Source: Calidithermus roseus (GTDB lineage Bacteria; Deinococcota; Deinococci; Deinococcales; Thermaceae). Taken from it: DNA of 59,704 nt. The stretch is from NCBI RefSeq assembly GCF_003574095.1, contig NZ_QWLA01000010.1:1-59704 (forward strand), in the 5' to 3' direction. A model generated the notes under the pieces. That model saw only the letters and a program-made list of their open reading frames with translations. It had not been told where the DNA came from and did not search any database. Position 1 is the first letter of the stretch. Each line of letters begins with the position of its first letter. The position numbers were made by a program, and so were the translations under genes. Shown piece after piece: positions 44,741 to 52,397 of this stretch.

Positions 44741-45790
44741 TCACGCCATGGGCAGGAGCATATAGCTTTGCACCGACAGCTGCCCGGCCAGCGCCCGGGC
44801 CACCTCGCGCAGGGCCTGGGCTTCGGGGCTGTGGGGGGCCGAGAGCACCACCGGAACCCCGGCGTCGCTGGCCTCGCGCACGGCCACGGCGATGGGGATC
44901 TCACCCAGGAAAGCCGTCTTGTGGGCTTCGGCCATCCTGCGCCCACCCCCCTGGCCGAAGATGTGGATCCGCTCTCCCCCTTGCTCGAAGTAGGACATGT
45001 TCTCGATCACGCCCAAAAGTGGCACCTGCACCCGCTTGAACATGTCCGCCGCACGCTCGGCGTCGATACGGGCGACGTCCTGGGGCGTGGTCACGATCAC
45101 CCCGCCCGAGACCTTGGTGAGCTGGGCCAGCGAGAGCTGCACATCGCCGGTGCCTGGGGGCATGTCCACGATCAGGTAATCGAGCTCGCCCCAGGCCACC
45201 TCGTGCAGGAATTGCCTGAGGGTGCCGTGCAGGATGGGACCGCGCCACACCATGGCCTGTCCCGGCGGGACGATGTTGGCGATGGTGATCAGCTTGATGC
45301 CATAGCGCTCGAGCGGCACGATGCGCTTTTGGTCATCCACCATGAGCTTCTGGGTCTGCGTGCCGAACATCTGGGCCTGCGAGGGGCCGTAGATGTCGGC
45401 GTCGAGCAGGCCCACCGCGGCTCCCTCTTGCGCCAGGGCCACCGCCAGGTTGGCGGCTACCGTGCTCTTGCCTACCCCGCCCTTGCCCGAGGCAATCGCC
45501 ACCACGTGCTTGATGCCCGGCAGGGGCAGGTTCTGCGGGGCGCGCACGGTTGCACCAAAATGCACCTCGAGCTCATCCACGCCGATGCGGGCCAGAGCGG
45601 CCCGCACCTCGGTCTCGATCTGGCCCTTGAGTGGGCAAGCAGGTGTGGTGAGGTTGATCTTGACCCCCACCCTGTTCCCCTCGACCACGACCTTCTCGAC
45701 CATCCCGAGGCTGACTAAGTCCTTGTGCAGCTCGGGATCATTCACGGTTTTCAGAGCCTCGAGCACCGAGGCTTCGCTCACGCCACTCAT
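44741..45790 (-). CDS. mrp: Mrp/NBP35-family Fe-S carrier ATPase, lacking the CPXC motif
   Basis: 349 residues. The N-terminal 90 residues are a MIP18/DUF59 domain (VLEALKTVNDPELHKDLVSL, NLTTPACPLKGQIETEV). The P-loop is IASGKGGVGKSTVAANLAVA, and LIVDMPPGTGDVQLSLAQL is the switch region. Mrp dimers bind a bridging [4Fe-4S] cluster through CPXC and deliver it to apoproteins. Here the matching segment reads NMSYFEQGGERIHIFGQGG, without cysteines, so cluster binding must differ or be lost. It is 43 bp upstream of the SufR-like regulator on the same strand. Confidence 0.85.
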   Translation of the reverse strand: MSGVSEASVLEALKTVNDPELHKDLVSLGMVEKVVVEGNRVGVKINLTTPACPLKGQIETEVRAALARIGVDELEVHFGATVRAPQNLPLPGIKHVVAIASGKGGVGKSTVAANLAVALAQEGAAVGLLDADIYGPSQAQMFGTQTQKLMVDDQKRIVPLERYGIKLITIANIVPPGQAMVWRGPILHGTLRQFLHEVAWGELDYLIVDMPPGTGDVQLSLAQLTKVSGGVIVTTPQDVARIDAERAADMFKRVQVPLLGVIENMSYFEQGGERIHIFGQGGGRRMAEAHKTAFLGEIPIAVAVREASDAGVPVVLSAPHSPEAQALREVARALAGQLSVQSYMLLPMA

Positions 45791-46058
45791 CGTTCTAAGG
45801 ATAGTGAGCAGAGCGATATCCGAAGGCGGGAAAGCTCACATTAGGCGTATCTGGCGGGGTGCAAAGGCACTTGCCTCACGGGGTTTATGTGTGGTGATGA
45901 TCGGCATCCCCAGGAGTCGTATGTCAAATGCCCTCGACCCCGATCTCAGGCCACAAGCCACCAGCTTCCCGCTTTTTGCGGATGGCTGGGAGCTGAAGGG
46001 TGACAGCCTTTTCTTTTGACGCTCCCCCTGCCACACTGCGCCCTGGGGAGGTCGAAGC

Positions 46059-46416
46059 GTGTCCGAAGCCAACAAGAGCATCGTCCGGCGGTTCGTGGAA
46101 GAAGTGATCAACCGGGGCGACCTGGGAGCGGTGGACGAGCTGCTGGCTCCGGGCTACCTCGATCACGGCGCGCTGATGCGTGGACTGCCCGCCAAACGTG
46201 AGGGCGCCAAGCGGCTTTATGCGCTGCTACACGCGGGTTTTCCCGACCTCGAGTGCGCCGGAAGGACTCGAGCCGGAGGAGGTGGCGCTGGAGGTTCTGA
46301 GGGCGCTGCGAAGGTCTTATGTCGTAGGCAAGACCCAGCGTTTGAGTATCGGCCATCGACGACTCCTGGAAGAAGCCTCGTGTATACTTGAAACAGGCCG
46401 TGACCGGGAGGAGTAG
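46059..46416 (+). pseudogene. Broken SnoaL-type gene fused out of frame to a short-chain dehydrogenase tail
   Basis: GTG 46059 (GGGGAGG upstream) begins a normal SnoaL/ester-cyclase start: NKSIVRRFVEEVINRGDLGA, VDELLAPGYLDHG, then ALLHAGFPDLE. After about residue 66 (near 46255) the reading becomes Gly/Arg-rich nonsense and stops at 46391. In another frame the next bases read GLEPEEVALEVLRALRR, SYVVGKTQRLS, like the C-terminal end of a short-chain dehydrogenase, then repeat-like sequence up to TAG 46414-46416. The simplest reading is a deletion that joined the head of one gene to the tail of another. A sequencing error alone would not create the family change. Confidence 0.55.
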
Positions 46417-46642
46417 GTTTCTCCCCGCTCCCCAGAGAGGATCGTTCATAGGCTGAAAGACGATCTGGAGAACAGAAACCGAACGTCGCCCGTGAGCCAG
46501 CAGGAAGAACGGCCTTTGGCCCAGTAGATCCTGCCGGGGGTGCCCGAAATAGCACATCCGAGTGCCTGGCCGTATGGCCGGGAAGCGCGGTGGTACCGCG
46601 GGGGTTTCCTCGTCCGTGCACGGTATTGGCGCGGGCGTTTTT
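46383..46642 (+). promoter_or_regulatory. T-box leader of the unknown protein-valS operon
   Basis: TATACT at 46383-46388 is the likely -10 and lies inside the remnant above. The leader contains stem I sequence (AGAGAGGATCGTTC, AGACGATCTGGAGAACAG), a possible GTC valine specifier in GAACGTCGCC (about 46476-46485), the T-box core GCGGTGGTACCGCGG (46587-46601) and the terminator. Uncharged tRNA-Val should stabilise the antiterminator and allow transcription of the two genes behind it. The specifier is a candidate, not proven. Confidence 0.85.
46611..46642 (+). terminator. T-box terminator before the valS operon
   Basis: CGTCCGTGC (46611-46619) pairs with GCGCGGGCG (46629-46637), nine pairs with two G-U, followed by TTTTT. 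Confidence 0.8.
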
Positions 46643-46664
46643 GTTTGAGGAGGCAGGTGAGGGT

Positions 46665-47408
46665 ATGAGCGAGACTCCACAGGAATGGGCCAAGAAAGAT
46701 CACTGGGAGGTCTGGGTTGGCTGGATGAAAAACCAACCGACCGACTGGAACCGCCAACTCGAGCAGGAGGTCAAGGAGCAAAACCCCACTTCCGGCTTCA
46801 CCACGGAGGACAAGGACTACCCAGGCTGGTGGCCCCAGCGGGGGCTCTCTCACCCTTTCGAAAACCTGTGTGACAACTACGAGGAAGCCTTGGACGTCAT
46901 CACTAAAGCCCTCAAGCGACCCAATCTAGGCGAGATGGCCGGCCTCCACTTCAGCAAATCCCAGCGCAAGGCGCTCATCCAGGAGGTACATCAACGCTTC
47001 GGGCAACCCGTCCTCGAGAAGGGAAGCTATCATCACGCCTGGTTCTATGGCGACTGGGCGCTCAAGGTGTCCATTGAGCACGTCCCCTTCCGGGAAATAT
47101 TCGATACCACCTTCGCCGCCCTGAACAACCCCCTTCGCAGCTTGCAAGGACGCCGCGCGCGCGTCGAGCGGCTCTTGGACAGCGCCGGGAAAGACGAAGC
47201 CGAGCTCGTGGCAGAGGGTGTGCTGGGCATCGAGGGAAATACCGTGCGCGTGGGCAACTGGAGCCAGGCTTTCGAGGACAAGGATTATGTCGAGGGTGTG
47301 GCCTACCCAACCTACGACGCCGAACACGTGTTCGATGGCATCATGCTCTACTCGGAGGCCGCTGGAGCCACTTTTTACTTCTACGATCTCGAGGAGGAAC
47401 CTGCATGA
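46665..47408 (+). CDS. Unknown protein in the T-box-controlled valS operon
   Basis: 247 residues from ATG 46665 (GAGGAGG at 46647-46653). Soluble, acidic, Trp-rich in the first 60 residues (DHWEVWVGWMKNQPTDWNRQ, WWPQRGLSHPFENLCDNYEE). A helical middle (SKSQRKALIQEVHQRFGQPV) and a beta-rich end (DYVEGVAYPTYDAEHVFDGI) follow. I recognise no family. It is the first gene after the T-box terminator, and its stop overlaps the valS start as ATGA, so it is made only when tRNA-Val is poorly charged and is translationally coupled to ValRS. That suggests a role with ValRS or in valine stress, which is inference. Confidence 0.65.
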   Translation: MSETPQEWAKKDHWEVWVGWMKNQPTDWNRQLEQEVKEQNPTSGFTTEDKDYPGWWPQRGLSHPFENLCDNYEEALDVITKALKRPNLGEMAGLHFSKSQRKALIQEVHQRFGQPVLEKGSYHHAWFYGDWALKVSIEHVPFREIFDTTFAALNNPLRSLQGRRARVERLLDSAGKDEAELVAEGVLGIEGNTVRVGNWSQAFEDKDYVEGVAYPTYDAEHVFDGIMLYSEAAGATFYFYDLEEEPA

Positions 47409-50059
47409 TCAAGGAACTTCCCAAGGCCTACGACCCCCAGACCGTGGAGCCCCGCTGGGCCGAGGAGTGGGCCAAAAACCCGCTCAAGCCTGAACTCAAC
47501 GCGGGTAAGGGCAAAGGGCCCTTCACCATCGTGATTCCCCCGCCCAACGTAACCGGCAATCTGCACCTGGGGCACGCGCTGGACAACACCATCATCGACA
47601 CCCTCATCCGCTTCAAGCGCATGCAGGGCTACGAGGCGCTCTACCTCCCCGGCACCGACCACGCCGGCATCACCACCCAGGTGCTCGTCGAGCGGGAGCT
47701 GGCCAAGGAGGGCAAGAGCCGCCACGACCTGGGCCGGGAGAAGTTCTTAGAACGGGTCTGGGCCTTCAAGGAGAAGAACGGAGGGACCATCCTGCACCAG
47801 CTACGCCGCATCGGGGCGAGCTGCGACTGGAGCCGCGAGCGCTTCACCATGGACCCTGGCCTCTCCCGCGCGGTGCGGCGCAGCTTCGTGGAGTACTACC
47901 ATCAGGGGCTAGCCTACCGCGGCAAGCGCATCGTGAACTGGGACCCGGTGGCCCAGACGGTGCTCAGTGACCTCGAGGTCGACCGCGAGGAGCGCCAGAG
48001 TCAGCTCTGGGTGCTCGAGTATCCCTTCGAGGACGGCGAGCAGGGGATGGCCGTAGGCCATAGCGGCGATGCCGCTAACCTAGGCGGCCTCCGCATCGCC
48101 ACCCAGCGCCCCGAGACCATCTTCGCCGACGTGGCGGTGGCGGTGCACCCCGAGGACGAGCGCTATAAAGGCCTGGTGGGCCGTCGGGTGCGCATTCCCC
48201 TCACCGACCGGCTCATCCCGATCATCGCCGACGAAGCCGTGGAGCGCGAGTTCGGCACCGGTGCGCTCAAGATCACCCCGGCCCACGACCCCGCCGACTT
48301 CGAGATCGGCCTGCGGCACGGCCTCGAGATGCCCAGCGTCATCGACCTGAACGCGAAGCTGGTGGGCGAGCTGGTGCCCGCGGAGTTCCGCGGCCTCGAC
48401 CGCTTCGAAGCCCGCGAGAAGGTGGCCCAGCGGCTCGAGGCCGAGGGCTACCTCAAGGGCGTGGAGACCCACACCGTGCAGCTTCCCCTCTCCGAGCGCA
48501 CCAAGGAGCCCATCGAGCCCATGCTGCTGACGCAGTGGTTCGTGCGCATGAAGCCGGTGGCCCAGAAGGTGCTCGAGGGGCTCGAGCGCGGCGAGATGCG
48601 CCTGGTACCCGAGCGCTGGGAGAAGGTCAACCGCGACTGGCTGGAGAACATCCGCGACTGGGCCATCGGACGGCAGATCTGGTGGGGTCACCAAATCCCG
48701 GCCTGGTACGACGAGGAGGGCAACATCTACGTGCCCGACCCCGAAAACCCCGACCTCGACTGCGACAAGGACCCTCGCTACGCCCACCTCAACCTCAGGC
48801 GCGATCCCGACGTGTTCGACACCTGGTTCTCCTCGGCGCTGTGGCCTTTTTCCACCCTGGGCTGGCCCGACGAGACCCCCGACTTCAAGAAGTTCTACCC
48901 CACCGACGTGCTGGTGACGGGCTACGACATCCTCTTCTTCTGGGTGGCCCGCATGCAGATGTCAGGCTACCAGTTCACCGGCAAAGCCCCCTTCCACACC
49001 ATCGTGCTGCACGGCCTCTACCTCGACGCCAAGGGCCAGAAGATGTCGAAGAGCAAGGGCAACGGCATCGACCCGCTTGACCTCATCGACAAGTACGGGG
49101 CCGACGCCTGCCGCTTCGCCTGGGACTACCTGGCCACAGGCGGGCAGGACATCCGCCACGACGAGCGGCGCTACGAGCAGGGGCGCAACTTCGCCAACAA
49201 GCTCTACAACGCGGCGCGCTTCGTGCTGATGAATAAAGACGCGCTACGCCGAACGCAAGACGCAAAACGCGAAGACCTGACCCTTGCCGACCGCTGGATG
49301 ACCTCGAGGCTCAACCGAGGCATCGCCGAGATCACCGAAGCCTACGAGGCCTATGACCTGGGGCGCGCGGCCCGCCTGATCTACGAGCTGGTATGGAGCG
49401 AGTTCTGCGACTGGTACCTCGAGGCCGCCAAGCCCGCGCTGCGTGAGGGCAACCAGGCGACGATGAAGACCCTCGAGGCCACCCTCGCCACGCTGCTCAA
49501 GCTGCTACACCCCATCATGCCTTTCATCACCTCCGAGCTGTACGAGGCGCTGACCGGCGACCCCAAGCAGCTCGCCCTGCAAGCGTGGCCCACGCCCGGC
49601 GGGCGGGACCTCGAGGCCGAACGGGCCTTCGAGACCCTGCAGGAGAGCATCAGCGCAACCCGTAACCTGCGCGCGGAACTGGGTATAGCCCCCCAACAGG
49701 AGATCAGGGTGCACCTGGACGGACCTGGAGCCAGCTTGGTGATGGAAAACCTGCCCCTGTTCCGCTTTTTGAGCAAGGCCGAAGCCACCCTCGGAACTCC
49801 CGAGAAGGCCATCGCTCAGGCGACTTCGGCCACGACGGTGTACCTGCGCCCCGAAGGCGACCTCGAGGGCTTCCTCGAGCGCCAGAAAAAGCGGCTCGCC
49901 GAGCTGGAAAGGTTGGTGGCCCAGGCCGAGGCCAAGCTCGCCAACGCGGGCTTCGTGGAGCGGGCCAAGCCCGAGGTGGTCGAAGCCGAGCGCGAGCGGT
50001 TGGCCGAGAACAGGGCCCAGCTCGAGCGCATCCGGGCCAACCTCGAGCGCCTGAGCTAG
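47405..50059 (+). CDS. valS: Valyl-tRNA synthetase
   Basis: 884 residues. HIGH motif NVTGNLHLGHALDNTI (about residues 46-61), editing domain (LYLPGTDHAGITTQVLVERE onward, TQRPETIFADVAVAV), and KMSKS motif GQKMSKSKGNGIDP (about 545) are intact. The anticodon domain and the C-terminal coiled coil (LERQKKRLAELERLVAQAEA) typical of ValRS are also present. The enzyme charges tRNA-Val and edits Thr-tRNA-Val. Residues about 612-624 (DALRRTQDAKRED) are encoded by DNA that looks like an intergenic repeat. Expression is predicted to be under the T-box; the start overlaps the unknown gene. Confidence 0.95.
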   Translation: MIKELPKAYDPQTVEPRWAEEWAKNPLKPELNAGKGKGPFTIVIPPPNVTGNLHLGHALDNTIIDTLIRFKRMQGYEALYLPGTDHAGITTQVLVERELAKEGKSRHDLGREKFLERVWAFKEKNGGTILHQLRRIGASCDWSRERFTMDPGLSRAVRRSFVEYYHQGLAYRGKRIVNWDPVAQTVLSDLEVDREERQSQLWVLEYPFEDGEQGMAVGHSGDAANLGGLRIATQRPETIFADVAVAVHPEDERYKGLVGRRVRIPLTDRLIPIIADEAVEREFGTGALKITPAHDPADFEIGLRHGLEMPSVIDLNAKLVGELVPAEFRGLDRFEAREKVAQRLEAEGYLKGVETHTVQLPLSERTKEPIEPMLLTQWFVRMKPVAQKVLEGLERGEMRLVPERWEKVNRDWLENIRDWAIGRQIWWGHQIPAWYDEEGNIYVPDPENPDLDCDKDPRYAHLNLRRDPDVFDTWFSSALWPFSTLGWPDETPDFKKFYPTDVLVTGYDILFFWVARMQMSGYQFTGKAPFHTIVLHGLYLDAKGQKMSKSKGNGIDPLDLIDKYGADACRFAWDYLATGGQDIRHDERRYEQGRNFANKLYNAARFVLMNKDALRRTQDAKREDLTLADRWMTSRLNRGIAEITEAYEAYDLGRAARLIYELVWSEFCDWYLEAAKPALREGNQATMKTLEATLATLLKLLHPIMPFITSELYEALTGDPKQLALQAWPTPGGRDLEAERAFETLQESISATRNLRAELGIAPQQEIRVHLDGPGASLVMENLPLFRFLSKAEATLGTPEKAIAQATSATTVYLRPEGDLEGFLERQKKRLAELERLVAQAEAKLANAGFVERAKPEVVEAERERLAENRAQLERIRANLERLS
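49238..49275. repeat. Repeat-like words inside valS
   Basis: GCGCTACGCCGAACGCAAGA followed by CGCAAAACGCGAAGAC; on the other strand this reads GCGTTTTGCGTCTTGCGTTC and GGCGTAGCGC, the word class of the intergenic repeats. It encodes a short Arg/Lys-rich insert. Confidence 0.45.
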
Positions 50060-50073
50060 CGGAAAAAAGGCTC

Positions 50074-50739
50074 GTGGCCCTCTTCACCCTCGGCAACAGC
50101 GGGCGCAAACGCCTCATCCGGCGCTGGAGCGCTCTCATGCGCGCTCTGGAGGCCCCGGAAGAGATTCGCTTCGGCCTCCTCGATGACCTGCTGCGGCGCT
50201 ACGGCGAGCCCCACCGCAGCTACCACAACCTCTTCCATATCGAATGGCTGTTCAGCGCGCTCGAGCCCCATCCCATAGCTGAGCAGGCCGCGCTGGAGTT
50301 GGCAGTGTGGTTTCACGACGCCGTCTACGACACCACACGCGACACCAACGAGGAAGAGAGCGCCGAACTGGCGCGGCGCACGCTCGAGCCCTTCGATCCC
50401 GAACTGGCCCATCGGGTCAGCGATATGGTGCTGGCCACCAAAACCCATCACTCCGACGACCCCGCCACCCAGCTGCTCCTCGACGCCGACCTGAGCATCC
50501 TGGGGGCTGAGAGCGCGGTGTACCAGAGGTACAGCCGCGCTATCCGCCAAGAATATGCCTGGCTGCCGCCGGAGGCTTACCGGGCTGGGCGCTTGAGGGT
50601 GCTTCGCTCCTTCCTCTCTCGCCCCAGAATCTACGTCACCCAGGCGTTCGGCGGGCTCGAGGAAGCTGCCAGGGCCAACCTCCGAGGCGAGGTCGAGTGG
50701 CTGGAACAGGTACAGCCGGAGCAGCTTAATCCCCCCTAA
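50074..50739 (+). CDS. Predicted HD-superfamily metal-dependent phosphohydrolase
   Basis: 221 residues from GTG 50074, 14 bp after valS. The HD site is visible: SYHNLFHIEWLFSALEPHPI (His), LAVWFHDAVYDTT (His-Asp) and TRDTNEEESAELARRTL, then TKTHHSDDPATQLLLDADLS (metal ligands). It matches the group of small HD hydrolases known mainly as conserved hypotheticals in bacteria (COG4339). The substrate is unknown, probably a nucleotide or phosphoester. It may be read through from the valS transcript. Confidence 0.78.
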   Translation: MALFTLGNSGRKRLIRRWSALMRALEAPEEIRFGLLDDLLRRYGEPHRSYHNLFHIEWLFSALEPHPIAEQAALELAVWFHDAVYDTTRDTNEEESAELARRTLEPFDPELAHRVSDMVLATKTHHSDDPATQLLLDADLSILGAESAVYQRYSRAIRQEYAWLPPEAYRAGRLRVLRSFLSRPRIYVTQAFGGLEEAARANLRGEVEWLEQVQPEQLNPP

Positions 50740-50774
50740 CCCCTTGTTCATGAAGCGCCAATAAGGTGAAATCT

Positions 50775-51269
50775 ATGAGGAAATTTCTGGCCATTCCTGC
50801 CGTAGCAGCGCTGATCAGCGGTTGTGGCATCATCGAAGTGCGGCCCGTGCCGCCTACGATCAGCAATCTGGAAACCCAAGCCACCTTCTGCACCGACCGC
50901 GACACCATCGCGGACTTCCAGTTCGAGGCCAAAGGTCTTATCACCAGGCTCGAGGTATGGGTCACGGAACCCGGCGTCAGCGATCCCAGCGCCGATCCGG
51001 CCAACAAAGCCGGTGAGCTCGATGCTTTCGACCTTTTCTCAAACGGGTCGAAATTGGTGGGGTTCATCGCGCTTGACACCAACGGGGACAACAAGGTGCA
51101 GCGCAGCGGGCAGAATTTGCCTGCCATCGTGGTCACGCCCACCGAAAAGCAGGTGTGGGTAAGGGGTTATAACCTCGACCAGACCAACGGTTTCGTGAAA
51201 GCGGGCAACACCATGCTCCCCAGCGCTGCGAGTGATTGCGACCCCATCTTCCCCTACGGCCAGCCCTGA
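50775..51269 (+). CDS. Lipoprotein of unknown function
   Basis: 164 residues from ATG 50775 (AAGGTGA just upstream; GTG 50766 is an in-frame alternative). The signal FLAIPAVAALISGCGIIEV has a lipobox LISGC. The mature part begins with VRPVPPTISNLETQATFCTD and continues as a beta-rich domain (FEAKGLITRLEVWVTEPGVS, FDLFSNGSKLVGFIALDTNG) with a DTNGDNK loop that could bind calcium, and one further Cys pair (TFC, ASDC). No family recognised. Convergent with the FkbM methyltransferase gene. Confidence 0.68.
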   Translation: MRKFLAIPAVAALISGCGIIEVRPVPPTISNLETQATFCTDRDTIADFQFEAKGLITRLEVWVTEPGVSDPSADPANKAGELDAFDLFSNGSKLVGFIALDTNGDNKVQRSGQNLPAIVVTPTEKQVWVRGYNLDQTNGFVKAGNTMLPSAASDCDPIFPYGQP

Positions 51270-51301
51270 AGTCCGCACATGCCCCCTCTTTTTTGATCGA
51301 T

Positions 51302-52225
51302 TCATAACGGGAGGGGCACGTAGCCGGTGCTCCCCCACCACAAACAAACCTTCTCCCAGGGCTCGAGCAGCGCAGCCAGGGTAGGGCCCCTGATATTCGT
51401 TTTTGACTGCAAGGAGGGTAGTGGCATCCTGCTCGCGTAGATCAGGGTGCTGGCTTCATAAGCCACCACCTCACTGACCCGCAGGCCGTGGGCCTCGAGC
51501 AAGGCCACCGCCTCGGCTTTTTTGCGGCGCACGACCTCCGGGTTGGGGTCGTAGATTTCGCAGATCACGGCTATGTTGGGATGCCGGGCCAGGGTGCGCT
51601 GCATGCCGCGCAGCACCTGGAGTTCCACACCCTCGGCATCGATCTTGATCAGGTCGGGGGTCAGGTCGTGGCGCTCGAAATAATCGTCGAGCGAGACCAT
51701 CTCCACCTCGAGGGCTTCCCCTGAAGCCCTCTCCCGCAACAGCGAGTGGATGCCGCAATCACTGCCCAGGAAAAGCTCGGCCCGCCCTGAGCGGTCGCTC
51801 ACCGCCATCTGGCAGAGCGTCACGTTGCGGTGGCCGTTGGCCTCGAGGTTGCGCCGGATGCGTTTGCAGTTGTTAGGTTCGGGCTCGAAGGCGATCACCC
51901 GGCCCTGCGGCCCCACCGCCCGCGCCGCGGCCAGGGTGTAGAAGCCCACGTTGGCCCCGATGTCCACGATGGTCTGGCCGGGCTTGATCATGGCGCGAAA
52001 CAGCTCGAATGCCTCCTTCTCGTGTGTCCCCACGGCAATGCTGAGCTGGGTGCGGTCGTCGAGGTTGAGCCACATCTTCTGGCCGTGTACCCCGACCCAG
52101 CTCTCACCCTTGGGCAAAGCCACACTGTAAGTGCGCCACATCCAGCGTCCCAGGGCAGTCTTCCCAATTCCGGTTGGTCCGAGTAAAGCTGAAGCAATCC
52201 GGGCAATTCCAATCAATACACGCAT
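51302..52225 (-). CDS. FkbM-family methyltransferase
   Basis: 307 residues from ATG 52225; the frame continues upstream but the extra residues look non-coding. The SAM site is QTIVDIGANVGFYTLAAARA with IAFEPEPNNCKRIRRNLEA. The FkbM signature continues with VSLDDYFERHDLTPDLIKID and AEGVELQVLRGMQRTLARHP. FkbM enzymes O-methylate sugars, macrolides or polysaccharide ends; the N-terminal hydrophobic segment (VLIGIARIASALLG) may bring the enzyme to the membrane. A perfect TATAAT (52316-52321) lies about 90 bp upstream. No other glycan genes are near. Confidence 0.8.
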   Translation of the reverse strand: MRVLIGIARIASALLGPTGIGKTALGRWMWRTYSVALPKGESWVGVHGQKMWLNLDDRTQLSIAVGTHEKEAFELFRAMIKPGQTIVDIGANVGFYTLAAARAVGPQGRVIAFEPEPNNCKRIRRNLEANGHRNVTLCQMAVSDRSGRAELFLGSDCGIHSLLRERASGEALEVEMVSLDDYFERHDLTPDLIKIDAEGVELQVLRGMQRTLARHPNIAVICEIYDPNPEVVRRKKAEAVALLEAHGLRVSEVVAYEASTLIYASRMPLPSLQSKTNIRGPTLAALLEPWEKVCLWWGSTGYVPLPL

Positions 52226-52315
52226 ACACAGCACCCCGTCGAGTAAGTCGGTTGAGCCAAGGTCGTCGCTAACAGCCAAGCGAGAGAGGAATCCGCAGAC
52301 AAGGTCTTGAAGTCG

Positions 52316-52321
52316 ATTATA
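52316..52321 (-). promoter_or_regulatory. Candidate -10 box of the FkbM gene
   Basis: A perfect TATAAT on the minus strand in the 172-bp gap after recJ. A TTGACC lies 22 bp upstream of it, too far for a normal -35, so an activator or another -35 may be used. A CACGTGTACACGTG-like palindrome is found nearby at about 52370-52384. Confidence 0.4.
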
Positions 52322-52397
52322 GGGCGTACAGGCTGGCCGTAGTGGTCAAGTTCGACAAAATGCTTTGCCTACGTGTACACGTGGTTGAGGTCAGGGC

